A stretch of DNA of 21,161 nucleotides from DASSJF01 sp035934535 (GCA_035934535.1 DASYXS010000082.1:1-21161); one strand, 5' to 3'; counted from the first letter of the stretch, positions 1 to 9,826 are shown. Made by a program: numbers and translations. Notes: a model not told the origin generated them from the sequence alone.

Positions 1-1
1 G

Positions 2-1356
2 GCCCGCCGGTACCGGCCGTCGCTGCTCGTGGCCGCCCGCGTAGCCGATGGGCGCGCGGGGCTCGCCGACCGGATCGGGACGGCCGTTGATTTGCTGGCG
101 CGCGCGGAACGTCCGGCGGGGCTTGCCCGACTCCAGATCCGCGACGCGCTGTCGGCGGCGACCGGGCTCGAGCCGCGCGCGGTGGCGCCGATCCGCGTGT
201 CCCAAGACGCCTGGCTGCCGCTTGCACTGTGCCTCGCCCTCGCGGGCTGGGCGTGGTTCGGTGCGGGACTGGCCGTGCCCGGGACGCCCGCGGGCCGCAT
301 GGCGGCGGCGATTCATCGCGAAGGCCGCGTGCTCGTAGACGTCGGCCGTCGGTTGGATGAGACCGGCCGCGCCGGACTCCTGCCGGAGGCGCGCCGTGCC
401 GCCCCGGCGGTGCAGAGCGCCGGCCGTCGTCTCGAAGCGCCGCGCGTCGGCTGGGACGATGCGATGGGTCAGGTCCGCGATGTCGTGCGCCAGCTCCAGG
501 CGGCGCAGGACAGCGTGCGCCGGAAGATCGACGGGGCGATGTCTCCCGGGCGTGCCGGGCGTCCCGGCACCGGGACACCCGATAGCGCGGCGGCACGGCG
601 CGCCGATCAGGCGCAGCGGCTCGACGCCGCGCGGCTCGCGCTGGACGATCTGGCGGGCGCCCTGCGTCAGGGCACCGGGAGCGGGATGTCCGCGGAGGAA
701 CTGGCGCGCCGCTTGCGCGCGCTCTCGGAATCGCTCGATCAGTTGGGCGCGCCGCCCAGCGTGCGGGCCGGTGTCGATCGCGCCCGCCGCGCCGCGGAAA
801 GCGGCCAGCGTGGAGCGTCGTCGGCCGCCTTGGGCGAGGCCTTGCAAGACTTGCAGGGTATCGAGCGGATGCTGGGCGACGAACAGGCGCTCGGGGATGC
901 GCGGCGACAGGTCCAGCGCTCGGCGGACCGCCTCGCGCGGGCGGCGCGAGGCGGCGGGAGCGCACAGTCGGCGCAGCAGGCCGGGCCCGACACGTCGCCG
1001 CAGGCCGCGTCCGGCTCGAACCCTGTGACACCCGGCCCCGACGAGACGTCGCCACCGCCGCCCGGACCGAACCAGGGCAGTCTGCCGGGCCGCGGCGCCG
1101 GCGGGAACCTTGGCGCGCCCACACCGCGGCTCGGGGGAACGCGCACGCAGAGCCGTCTGCAAGGGCTGCCGGCGCCGGGGTCCACCCACGTGCGGGAGAT
1201 CGTGGGGCCCGGACGCGCCGCGCCGGCCCAGCACCCCGCGGCGCCGCCGCCGGCGGACGTCGCGCACGAGATCGACCGCGAGCTCTCGCAGGATCCGCTG
1301 CCGCCGGGGTACGTCATGCTCGTTCGCCGGTACTTCGATTCGCGTGGAGGCGCCCC

Positions 1357-1360
<4 letters not shown>
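2..1360 (+). CDS. Membrane/coiled-coil protein of the MoxR-VWA operon (5' partial)
   Basis: The frame is open to the left edge, so the true start probably lies upstream; the first start codon inside the window is GTG at 29. Counting from that GTG, a single hydrophobic segment lies at about residues 61-85. It is followed by a long Ala/Arg/Gln-rich region with heptad-like character (about 95-310), then a Pro/Gly-rich low-complexity stretch (about 310-400). The conserved-looking tail ends LPPGYVMLVRRYFDSRGGAP. Proteins of this build, with a TM segment, a helical rod and a C-terminal 'PPxYxxLVRRYF' tail, are common next to MoxR/DUF58/VWA genes, some annotated DUF4175-like. The family assignment is inference from layout and tail. 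The stop overlaps the MoxR start by 4 bp (GTGA), implying translational coupling. Function is unknown; it is probably a membrane-anchored scaffold of the Bat-like complex. Confidence 0.7.
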
Positions 1361-2388
<1,028 letters not shown>

Positions 2389-2404
2389 TCAGCGCCACCG
2401 CCGC

Positions 2405-3463
2405 ATGTTCTCCGACCCTCCGCAGCCCGCGTCGCCGTCCGCCGGCCGACCCGCGGCCGGCAACGATGAAATCAAAGCCGGCCGATCTTCCGTCCGCTCC
2501 GCTACCGGCCACCATGATATTAAAGCGGCCGGCGCCCAGGTAATCGAAGGCGCGGACGCCCTCGCCCCGGCCGCGCCGCGGGACCAGGCCGGGCTGCTCG
2601 ATCCGGCGTTTCTGCAGCGGCTCGAGGCGCTCAGCCTCGTCAGCCGGCGCCGCGTGCGGGGACGGCAGCACGGCGAGCGGCGCAGCCTCGTGCGGGGGCG
2701 CGGCATCGAGTTCGACGACTACCGGGCGTACGAGCCCGGCGACGACTACCGCTACATCGACTGGAACATCGCATCCCGCCTCGACCGCCTCTTCGTCAAG
2801 CTGTTCAGCGAAGAAGAGGATCTCGACGTCCGCCTGCTGATCGACACGAGCCGGTCGATGGCCGCGGGCGCGCCGAGCAAGCTGCTCCTCGCCAAGCAAC
2901 TCGCCGCGGCGATCGGCTATATCGGCCTCGTGAACCTCGACCGCGTCGAGGTCGGCGTCTTCTCCTCCGGACCCGGTCCGCGGTTGCGCCGGCTGCGCGG
3001 CCGCAGCCGCGCCTTTGACCTCCTCCGGTTCCTCGAGGGCATCGTTCCGGAGGGGACCACCGACCTCAGCCTCGCGCTGCGGCGAACGCTCGACGAGTCC
3101 TCGCGCCGAGGCCTGCTCGTCGTCATATCCGACCTGCTCGATCCGCACGGCTACGAGGACGGCCTGCTGCGAACGCGGCACCACGGGATGCAGACGTTCG
3201 TCATCCACGTCCTCGCCGAGGACGAACTCGCCCCGCGGCTCTCCGGCGAGCTGCGCCTCATCGACGCCGAGACGGGGCGGGCCGTGGAGGTCACGATCGA
3301 CGCCGACGCCCTGCGGGCCTACGCGGAGGCGCGGGACGCCTATCTCGAGGGCATCCAGCAGTTCTGCTTCCGGCACAGCATCGACTATCTGCGCACGACG
3401 TCGGGCGTGCCGGCCGACTCGCTCGTGTTGCGCTACCTCCGGCAGGGGGGGCTGGTGCGGTGA
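2405..3463 (+). CDS. DUF58 domain protein (VWA-like) with repeat-bearing N-terminal extension
   Basis: This 352-aa protein has the hallmark DUF58 block RGRGIEFDDYRAYEPGDDYR followed by YIDWN at residues 98-121. A VWA-type MIDAS motif, DTSRSM, lies at 147-152, with D147, S149 and S151 fitting DxSxS. No TM segment is seen, so it is probably cytoplasmic or peripheral. DUF58 proteins almost always accompany MoxR ATPases, as here. The canonical fold seems to begin near 'LLDPAFLQRLEAL' (residue 64). The first ~60 residues are an Ala/Gly-rich extension containing 8-residue repeats. No ATG, GTG or TTG codon lies in frame between 2405 and the DUF58 core, so ATG 2405 is the only canonical start, although no convincing Shine-Dalgarno (SD) precedes it. 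The stop overlaps the next start (GTGA at 3460-3463). Confidence 0.93.
   Translation: MFSDPPQPASPSAGRPAAGNDEIKAGRSSVRSATGHHDIKAAGAQVIEGADALAPAAPRDQAGLLDPAFLQRLEALSLVSRRRVRGRQHGERRSLVRGRGIEFDDYRAYEPGDDYRYIDWNIASRLDRLFVKLFSEEEDLDVRLLIDTSRSMAAGAPSKLLLAKQLAAAIGYIGLVNLDRVEVGVFSSGPGPRLRRLRGRSRAFDLLRFLEGIVPEGTTDLSLALRRTLDESSRRGLLVVISDLLDPHGYEDGLLRTRHHGMQTFVIHVLAEDELAPRLSGELRLIDAETGRAVEVTIDADALRAYAEARDAYLEGIQQFCFRHSIDYLRTTSGVPADSLVLRYLRQGGLVR
2456..2551 (+). repeat. Decayed 24-bp in-frame repeats with GGCCGG-flanked A+T-rich cores
   Basis: Within the DUF58 N-terminal extension, cores 2460-2476 and 2508-2524 match closely (about 18 of 22 bases over 2457-2478 versus 2505-2526). A weaker third copy lies at 2532-2548. 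Offsets are 48 and 24 bp, i.e. a 24-bp (8-codon) period with one diverged unit between. The peptide reads AGNDEIKA / GRSSVRSA / TGHHDIKA / AGAQVIEG. The first core is enclosed by an 8-bp perfect inverted repeat (CGGCCGGC, 15-nt loop, GCCGGCCG) and the second by a 6-bp one. The A+T-rich cores stand out in GC-rich surroundings. Confidence 0.5.
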
Positions 3464-5256
3464 CCTTCGGCGCGCCGGCCGCCCTGTGGGCGCTCGCGGC
3501 GGTCCCGGTGCTGATCGTCCTCTACCTGCTGCGGGTGCGGCGCCGCGAGCACGTCGTGAGCAGCGTGCTGCTGTGGGTGAAGTCGCAGCCGTCGTGGGCG
3601 GCGTTCCGCCCCTCGCGCCGCGTCGAGCGGAGCCTTCTGCTGCTGCTGCAAATCGTCGCGGCGGCCGCCCTCGCGGCGGCGCTCGCGCAGCCCGCGCTGC
3701 TCGGCTGGACGGCGGGGAGCGGCGACGTGGTGCTCGTGCTCGACGGATCGATGTCGATGCGAGCCCGGGATGTGGCCCCGACGCGATTCGATCGGGCCCG
3801 GGCCGAAGCGCGCGACGTCCTGGCGCACCTCGGCCCGGACCGCCGCGCGGCTCTCGTGCTCGCCGCCGCGCATCCGCTCGTGCTGGTTCCGCCGACCGCC
3901 GACCGCGGCCGCCTCGCCGCCGCGCTCGCCCATGCGCAGCCCTGGGACGTGGCCGGCGACGTGCGCGGGGCGATCGACCTGGCCGCGCAGCTTGTGCCGG
4001 GACCGCACGGCCGCATCTTCGTCTGGACCGACGCCGCGCGATCACCGGTACCGGCGCTGCCGAACGTGACCGCGCGCATCCTCGGGACGGCGGACGAGAA
4101 CACCGGCGTCGTCGCCCTGCGCGTGCTGCCGGACGCGGACACCGCCCGGGTTCTCGTGCGGGTGACCAACTTCGGCCACGCGGCGGTGCGCGCGCCGCTG
4201 CGCGTGACGCGCGACGGCAGCGCGGCATACGGCGCAACGCTCGCGCTGGCCGCCGGCGAAACGCGCACGGTCGTGTTCCCGGTGTCCTCCCCGCGGGGGA
4301 AGGCGGACGCCGGCGTGCTGCGCGCGCAACTCGACGTGCGTGACGCGCTGCCCGACGACAAGACCGCGGAGGCGCTCCTCGCACCCGCGCCGCTGCCGTC
4401 TGTGCTGCTCGTCGGCCCGGACGATCCCCCGCTTGAGCGGCTGCTGCGCGTCGCGCCGGTCTCGCGGGCCGCGGTGACCCGGGAGACCGACCCCGCCGCG
4501 TGGCGCGGCTACGATGTCGTGATCCTCGATCGCGTGACGACCGGCGCCGTGCCGCCGGGCCGGTACCTGGCGATCGGCACCGTCCCGCCGAACCTGCCGG
4601 CCAATCCCTCGGGCGTCGTCGACGCGCCCGACATCGCGACGTGGGATCGGCGCGATCCGGTGCTGCGGTTTGTCGACTTCGGGGACGTGCACGTCCGTCA
4701 GGCGCTCCGGCTCGCGCCCGATTCCGGGCGCGTGCTCGCCGCGGGACCGTCGCCCTTGCTGTGGGCTTACGAGAGCAGGGGCATGCGCGCCATCGTCCTT
4801 GCGTTCGGTCTCGGGGATTCCGACCTGCCGCAGCACGTCGCCTTCCCGGTACTGGTCGTGAACAGCCTCGCCTGGCTCGGCGGCGACACCGGCGGCCTCC
4901 AGGCCGGACAGACCCTCGAGGTGCCGGCTGCCGGCGGCGACCGGGCGATGGTGGTGCGGCCCGACGGGACGCGAATCGACGTGCCGGCCCGGGATGGTGC
5001 GTTTGCGTTCGCGCTGCCGCGGGCTGGCGTGTACCGGTTGACGACGCCGGCCGGCGAGCGGGCGGTCTCGGTGAGCGTTGGATCGGAGACGGCCGGCCTC
5101 ATCGCGCCCGGCCCGGCCGCCGCCGCCGCATCACAGCCGCCGGTTCAGCGGGTGCTCGCCCGCCTCGCGCTCTGGCCCTGGCTCGTGCTGGGGGCGGCCG
5201 CGGTGGCGCTCGGTGAGTGGGCGCTGGCCACGCGCCGGCGCGGCGGGGACGCCTGA
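3460..5256 (+). CDS. BatA-like VWA domain membrane protein
   Basis: This 598-aa protein opens with a BatA-type N-terminal region: TM helix at about 6-23, the basic LLRVRRREH segment, and a second TM at about 58-82. A VWA domain follows with an intact MIDAS, LDGSMS (D95, S97, S99). After the VWA come a beta-rich, probably periplasmic region and a C-terminal TM (LWPWLVLGAAAVALGEWALA, about 570-590) ending in basic residues. In the Bat/MoxR systems, such proteins hold a metal-dependent ligand-binding VWA domain at the membrane and are thought to be partners of the MoxR ATPase. The GTG start at 3460 overlaps the DUF58 stop by 4 bp. The stop overlaps the next ATG by one base (TGATG). Precise cellular role is unknown. 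Confidence 0.88.
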   Translation: MTFGAPAALWALAAVPVLIVLYLLRVRRREHVVSSVLLWVKSQPSWAAFRPSRRVERSLLLLLQIVAAAALAAALAQPALLGWTAGSGDVVLVLDGSMSMRARDVAPTRFDRARAEARDVLAHLGPDRRAALVLAAAHPLVLVPPTADRGRLAAALAHAQPWDVAGDVRGAIDLAAQLVPGPHGRIFVWTDAARSPVPALPNVTARILGTADENTGVVALRVLPDADTARVLVRVTNFGHAAVRAPLRVTRDGSAAYGATLALAAGETRTVVFPVSSPRGKADAGVLRAQLDVRDALPDDKTAEALLAPAPLPSVLLVGPDDPPLERLLRVAPVSRAAVTRETDPAAWRGYDVVILDRVTTGAVPPGRYLAIGTVPPNLPANPSGVVDAPDIATWDRRDPVLRFVDFGDVHVRQALRLAPDSGRVLAAGPSPLLWAYESRGMRAIVLAFGLGDSDLPQHVAFPVLVVNSLAWLGGDTGGLQAGQTLEVPAAGGDRAMVVRPDGTRIDVPARDGAFAFALPRAGVYRLTTPAGERAVSVSVGSETAGLIAPGPAAAAASQPPVQRVLARLALWPWLVLGAAAVALGEWALATRRRGGDA

Positions 5257-8009
5257 TGCCGTTCGTGACCTTCGCCCGGCCGCTGGCCCTCCTGTTGTTG
5301 CCGTGTGTCGTGTTGGTGCTGCGGTTGGGCGGCCGTCGAGCCGGCCGCCGGTGGCGCATCGCGTCCGCGCTGCGCGCGGCGATGGTGGCGCTGCTGGTAC
5401 TCGCGGCGGCCGGCCCGGCCGTCCGCGTGCCCGCCACCGGCGCGTCGGTCGTGTTCGCGGTGGACCGCTCGCTCAGCGTGACGGCCTCCGGCGCGGGGGA
5501 CACGGAGACCGCGTTCGTGCGCGCTGCGCTTGCCCGCATGCGGTCCCAAGACCGCGCCGGCGTGATCACGTTTGGCGGCCGGCCCGCGCTGCGGGTTCCC
5601 GTGGCGTCGCAGGTCGAGGCCGGCGATCTCGGCGTCGGGCCGGCGCCCGACGCGACCGACATCGGGGCCGCGCTCGATCTCGCGCGGGGCGTCCTGCCCG
5701 CCGACGGCGCGCGGCGGATCGTGCTGCTGAGCGACGGCGGTGAGAACAGCGGCGATGCCGCTGCGGCTGCGCGCGCGGCGGCCGCGGCGGGCATCCCGAT
5801 CGACGTCGTCCCGCTCAGCGGCCCGTCGGCCGCCGACGTGCTGGTCGACGACGTGGTCGCGCCCCAGGAGGTGCGGCCCGGCGAACGGTATGAGGTCCGC
5901 GCGGTCTTGCAAAGCACGGCCGCCGCGTCGGCGACCGTCACCCTCCGTCGAAACGGCGCGGCCAGCGCCGTCCGGCGGCTGTCGCTCGCGCCGGGAGAGA
6001 CCGCGGTCCGCTTTCCGGAGATCGCGCTTACGCCGGGGCCGATCCGTTACACCGTCGACGTCGAGGCGTCGCCGAGCGCGCTGTCCGGCAACAAGCACGG
6101 CGAGGCCCTGGTCGTGGTCCGCGGCCGTCCTCGCGTGCTGTTCGCCGCGGACGGATCGCGGCCGCTCGCCGAGTGGCTCCGGCGGCAGGGGGTCGACGTG
6201 GACGCGCGGTCGCCCGACGGAGTTCCCGCGTCGCCGGCCGATCTCGCGCCCTACGCCGGCATCGTGCTGGACGACGTGCCGGCCAACGAGCTGAGCCGCG
6301 CGCAGCAAGAAGCCCTCCGCACGTTTGTCGCCGCGGCCGGCGGCGGTCTCGCGGCGATCGGCGGCCCGCACAGCTTCGGAGTCGGCGGCTACGCCGGCAC
6401 CCCGCTCGAGGCGGTGCTGCCCGTCAAGATGGACGTGCGGCAGACCGCCACGCTCCCGACCGTCGCGATCGTGCTCGTGATCGACACGTCGGGCAGCATG
6501 GAAGCGTTCGGGACCGAACTGGCCAAGGAAGAGCTGGCCAAGGAAGTCGCCGCGTCGGTCATCGACCACCTCGGCGAGCACGATCTGATCGGCGTGATCA
6601 CGTTCGATCAGGAGTATCGCTGGCTGGTGCCGATGACCGAGGCGCGGTTCCGGAGCCGCGTGCTCGAGGAGATCGCGCGCCTCGCGGCGGGCGGCGGCAC
6701 CGTCATGTATCCGCCGCTCGAGGCCGCGCACGCCGCGCTGCGGACCTCGCCGGCGCGCCTCCGGCACGTGATCGTGGTGAGCGACGGGCTCACTGATCCC
6801 GGACCGCCGGGCACAAGTTTTCGCACCTTGGCCACGAGCATGGCGCGGGATCGCGTCACCTTGAGCACGGTGGCGATCGGGCACGACGCGGATCTTCCCT
6901 TCATGCGCAATCTCGCGACGTGGGGGCTCGGGCGCTCCTACTTCGCGAAGGATCTCTACGCGATCCCCGAGATCTTCACGACCGAGGCGTTCCTCGCGAC
7001 GCGGTCGTACCTAATCGAGACTCGGTCGCCCCTCCGTCGCGGCAGCGCGGCGCCGACACTGGCCGGCGTGTCCGCGCCGCCCCCGGTGGACGGCTACGTG
7101 GCCACGGTGCCCAAGCCGTCGGCCGACGTGGGGCTGTCGAGTCCGCGGCGTGATCCGGTCCTCGCGACCTGGCAGTACGGTCTCGGCCGCGCCGTGGCGT
7201 TCACGTCCGACGACGGGCTGCGATGGACCTCCGGGTGGGGGACCTGGCCCGACGCCGCGCGCTTTTGGTCGCAGGCCGTGCGGTGGATGCTGCGCGACGA
7301 AGGCAGCGGCCTGTACGCCGAGACGACCACAAGCGGCGGGGAGGGGCACGTTGTGCTCGACGTCCGGCGGCCCGACGGCACGCCGTGGAGCGGCCTTGCG
7401 GTCACCGGCCGTGTGTCGGCGCCGGACGGCGCGGAGCGGCCGATTGAACTCTCCGAAACGGCGCCGGGACGATATGAAGGGGCCTGGCCCGCCGCGGCGC
7501 CGGGCACCTACGGCGTCGTGATCGGCGCGCGGGACAACGCCGCCCTCGTCGGCACGCGCATCGTCGCCCTCGTCGTGCCGTATTCGCCGGAGTTGCGGCC
7601 GGCGCCGGGCGGGCCCGCGCTGTTGAGCCGCATCGTGGAAACCGGCGGCGGCGCGTTTCTCTCGGATCCCGCGGACGTCTTCCGCCCGGGACCGGGCAGC
7701 GGCTCGCGCGATGCGTGGCCGCCGCTCGCCGCGGTCTCGCTGGCGCTCCTGGTGGCGGAGGTGGCGGTGCGCCGGGTGCCGGCCCTGGCCGACCGGCTGG
7801 CCCTCGCGGCGGCGGCGCTCATGCGCTGGCGCGAGGGCCCGCCCGGCGCGCGCGCCGCGCGCGCCGGAGACGACGCGGCCTACGACGCGGCGGACCGGTG
7901 GAAGGCGGAGGACGCGGCGCACGCCGAGGAGGATGCCCTGCGCGCCACGTCCATGGAACACGCCGCGCGGCTGTACATCGCGCGCCTGCGCGGCAGCCGC
8001 CGCGGCTGA
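5256..8009 (+). CDS. Large membrane protein: VWA - GATase1-like - VWA
   Basis: This 917-aa protein uses ATG 5256, which overlaps the upstream stop by one base. The frame is open further upstream to 5217, but that would run into the previous gene. N-terminal TMs lie at about 9-24 and 38-55. A first VWA domain has a DRSLS MIDAS (D70, S72, S74). A beta-sandwich region precedes a class-I glutamine-amidotransferase-like domain at about 293-391. That domain contains GGGLAAIGGPHSFGVGGY and lacks a visible nucleophile Cys, so it is probably non-catalytic. A second VWA has DTSGSM at 410-415. The region at about 640-690, with GRAVAFTSDDGLRW and WGTWPDAARFW, is conserved in this family. A C-terminal TM lies at about 820-845. 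It is the last recognisable member of the MoxR operon and is likely a membrane-anchored MIDAS protein. Substrate is unknown. Confidence 0.88.
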   Translation: MPFVTFARPLALLLLPCVVLVLRLGGRRAGRRWRIASALRAAMVALLVLAAAGPAVRVPATGASVVFAVDRSLSVTASGAGDTETAFVRAALARMRSQDRAGVITFGGRPALRVPVASQVEAGDLGVGPAPDATDIGAALDLARGVLPADGARRIVLLSDGGENSGDAAAAARAAAAAGIPIDVVPLSGPSAADVLVDDVVAPQEVRPGERYEVRAVLQSTAAASATVTLRRNGAASAVRRLSLAPGETAVRFPEIALTPGPIRYTVDVEASPSALSGNKHGEALVVVRGRPRVLFAADGSRPLAEWLRRQGVDVDARSPDGVPASPADLAPYAGIVLDDVPANELSRAQQEALRTFVAAAGGGLAAIGGPHSFGVGGYAGTPLEAVLPVKMDVRQTATLPTVAIVLVIDTSGSMEAFGTELAKEELAKEVAASVIDHLGEHDLIGVITFDQEYRWLVPMTEARFRSRVLEEIARLAAGGGTVMYPPLEAAHAALRTSPARLRHVIVVSDGLTDPGPPGTSFRTLATSMARDRVTLSTVAIGHDADLPFMRNLATWGLGRSYFAKDLYAIPEIFTTEAFLATRSYLIETRSPLRRGSAAPTLAGVSAPPPVDGYVATVPKPSADVGLSSPRRDPVLATWQYGLGRAVAFTSDDGLRWTSGWGTWPDAARFWSQAVRWMLRDEGSGLYAETTTSGGEGHVVLDVRRPDGTPWSGLAVTGRVSAPDGAERPIELSETAPGRYEGAWPAAAPGTYGVVIGARDNAALVGTRIVALVVPYSPELRPAPGGPALLSRIVETGGGAFLSDPADVFRPGPGSGSRDAWPPLAAVSLALLVAEVAVRRVPALADRLALAAAALMRWREGPPGARAARAGDDAAYDAADRWKAEDAAHAEEDALRATSMEHAARLYIARLRGSRRG

Positions 8010-8031
8010 CGAGACTCTCTCGCCGCCCGCG

Positions 8032-9168
8032 ATGAGCTACGACCTGCGCATCTGGTCGCGCGCGCCTGTGCCGCTGCCTCAGGGCCAGGGCCTACCCGAT
8101 GTCCCGACGTGGAGCGGCGCGGAAAATACCTGGGTGCGGGAGGGCCGCGGCTGGGTGCTTGTCGTCGACGCCTCGATCCCGGTCCTGCCTGAAGATATCC
8201 CGGAAGAGGTGGAGAGGGCGCTGCCGGGGAGCACCTTTCCGGCCGAGGTTCGCCTCTCCCCGATCACTGCGCCGGAGGCGGCGCTGCGCCTCGCGCGTCA
8301 GGTCGCAAGGCTGCTGGCCGCGCGCGTCGATGGGATCGTGCGTGACCCCCAGACGAACCGGCTCTCCGGCCGGGCGCGTCCGGAGCGGGTTGGACCGCTG
8401 GGCACAAGCGAGTCCGCGTCGGTCATCGCGATGTCGTGGTGGTTTGTCAGCGGGCCCCTCGTCGACTGCGACGCGGCGGACCTCATCGCCGTGCTGGAAT
8501 CGGTGCCCCCGGAGGCGCTCCCCCGGAGGTACGGCACGTTCGAGCCGCCGCAATATCTCTACGCGGAAGGGGGCCGGGAGCATTTGCTCGGGTTCATCCG
8601 GGAGCACGGCCGCGAGCTTTCTTGTGTGGTATGCGCACCCTCCGATCGTACACGTCGCCCTGTCGATCCCGAAGCAGGTCGGTCCCTCCCGCATGGGCTT
8701 CCGTTGCGGCTTCCTGACAATCCACGTCGACGCAGAGGCGTTGCGGCGGCCGGCATGGGTCACGGCCTTGCCGCAAGGCTGGCGGCGGTTGTCGCGCGGT
8801 TCTACGGGGACGTTCGCCGGCTGGACGGCTTTACTCGAAAGAGAGGCCGCTACTGGTCGGCTGCGCAGACCGAACGCCATCCCGTCTGTTCATGGTGGTG
8901 GGCCGGCGTTCCGGCGGGTCCCGTGTGCGCCGCGGTCCTTGGCGATCCCTGTCGGGAACGGTGGCCGTCGTTTTGCGCGCGGTCAGACGCGGACGGCCAG
9001 TTGTGCTTCGCCTCGACGAGCGATTGGCGAGCGGACGCTGATGCGTTCGGCACGATTGGACCGCCGCCGCCTGCGATCGTGCAACCGGCTCCGGAGAACA
9101 ACGGCCGTAACGACCGGCGCCACTATCCACGAGATTGGCCGTTCGGCACCCCGAGAATCGCGGGGTGA
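8032..9168 (+). CDS. Hypothetical protein with two compensating frameshifts
   Basis: The frame starts MSYDLRIWSRAP at ATG 8032 and stays open to TGA 9166-9168 (378 aa). The protein is not recognised. Residues 1-195 and the end (FYGDVRRLDG...RYWSAAQTERHPVCSWWWAG...LCFASTSDW...PPPAIVQP) read as natural Trp-rich protein in this frame. Between about 8618 and 8798 this frame reads as Arg/Pro-rich noise, while the +1 frame reads as protein (LVWYAHPPIVHVALSIPKQV, then GFLTIHVDAEALRRPAWV). Removing one T from the TTT at 8618-8620 and adding one base near CGCGG at 8794-8798 gives a continuous ~378-residue product. So the gene either has two sequencing errors or has decayed. No clear SD is seen; it lies 22 bp after the VWA gene. 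The general look resembles contact-system immunity-type proteins, but I cannot assign it. Confidence 0.65.
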   Translation: MSYDLRIWSRAPVPLPQGQGLPDVPTWSGAENTWVREGRGWVLVVDASIPVLPEDIPEEVERALPGSTFPAEVRLSPITAPEAALRLARQVARLLAARVDGIVRDPQTNRLSGRARPERVGPLGTSESASVIAMSWWFVSGPLVDCDAADLIAVLESVPPEALPRRYGTFEPPQYLYAEGGREHLLGFIREHGRELSCVVCAPSDRTRRPVDPEAGRSLPHGLPLRLPDNPRRRRGVAAAGMGHGLAARLAAVVARFYGDVRRLDGFTRKRGRYWSAAQTERHPVCSWWWAGVPAGPVCAAVLGDPCRERWPSFCARSDADGQLCFASTSDWRADADAFGTIGPPPPAIVQPAPENNGRNDRRHYPRDWPFGTPRIAG

Positions 9169-9175
9169 GCGCGGC

Positions 9176-9826
9176 CTAGACGCAGACCGTCAGCAGAGCC
9201 TCGGGGTGGTCGAGCCGGTGGTCCGGGCGCTCGGCCAGCACCGCGTCGAGATGCTGGGTGCCCCACAACGCCGCGGCGGTGCCGGCGCCGGCCCCGCGGC
9301 CGGCGGCCACGTCCTCCACGCTGTCCCCCACCATGAGCGCGTCCGCCGCATCCACGCCGAGCAGGCGGGCGCCGAGCACGACGGGTTCTGGATCCGGTTT
9401 GTGTCGGCGCACGTCTTCATCCACGACGATGGCCCGGCACCACCGGTCGAGGCCGAACGCGCGCACCGCGGCGCCGGCGGTGGCGCGGCGCTTCGACGTG
9501 ACGATACCGAGGACGTAGCCGCGGCCGAGCAACGCGTCCAGCACGTCCGGCACACCCGGAAACAGCCGAACGTGTTCATCGTGCATCTCGAGGTAGCGGC
9601 GGAGATACTCCTGCGTCAGCTCGTCGGCGCGCTCCGGCGCGAGCGCGTGGAACTTGGCGCGGACCGGCCAGCTCCAGCTGCGCAGGGTCTCGTCGCGGTC
9701 GAGCGTCCGGCCGAGCAGTGCGCGGCAGGTCTCGACGAAGGACGTGACAATCAGGTCGGCGCTGTCGAGCAGCGTGCCGTCCAAGTCGAAGAGCACGGCC
9801 CGGTACGGCCGCGGCATCTCGCTCAT
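9176..9826 (-). CDS. HAD-superfamily phosphatase (phosphoglycolate phosphatase/PpaX-like)
   Basis: This is a 216-aa HAD hydrolase. Motif I is FDLDGT, with D14 the nucleophile and D16 the acid/base. Motif II is VTSKRR, motif III is HKPDP, and motif IV is VGDSVED. A helical C1-type cap lies between motifs I and II (about residues 20-90). Length and motifs match the Gph/PpaX group (phosphoglycolate or pyrophosphate phosphatase), but the substrate cannot be read from these motifs. The start chosen is ATG 9826, which overlaps the stop of the alcohol dehydrogenase gene as ATGA (9826-9823). The frame continues upstream to 9859, but that start would lie inside the neighbour. Its stop lies 7 bp from the stop of the convergent gene at 9168. 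Confidence 0.9.
   Translation of the reverse strand: MSEMPRPYRAVLFDLDGTLLDSADLIVTSFVETCRALLGRTLDRDETLRSWSWPVRAKFHALAPERADELTQEYLRRYLEMHDEHVRLFPGVPDVLDALLGRGYVLGIVTSKRRATAGAAVRAFGLDRWCRAIVVDEDVRRHKPDPEPVVLGARLLGVDAADALMVGDSVEDVAAGRGAGAGTAAALWGTQHLDAVLAERPDHRLDHPEALLTVCV

Noticed and set aside
5145..6884. Long open minus-strand frame opposite the two-VWA protein
   Set aside because: No domain or plausible composition; the plus strand carries two MIDAS motifs in this stretch.
7711..8031. Upstream in-frame extension of the gene at 8032
   Set aside because: It overlaps the end of the 917-aa VWA protein and translates to Arg-rich noise. MSYDLRIW at 8032 is a natural start.
9148..9166. Hairpin ACCCCG-AGAATCG-CGGGGT at the end of the unknown gene
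   Set aside because: Only 6 bp, inside coding sequence, with no T run on either strand. Too weak to call a terminator between the convergent genes.
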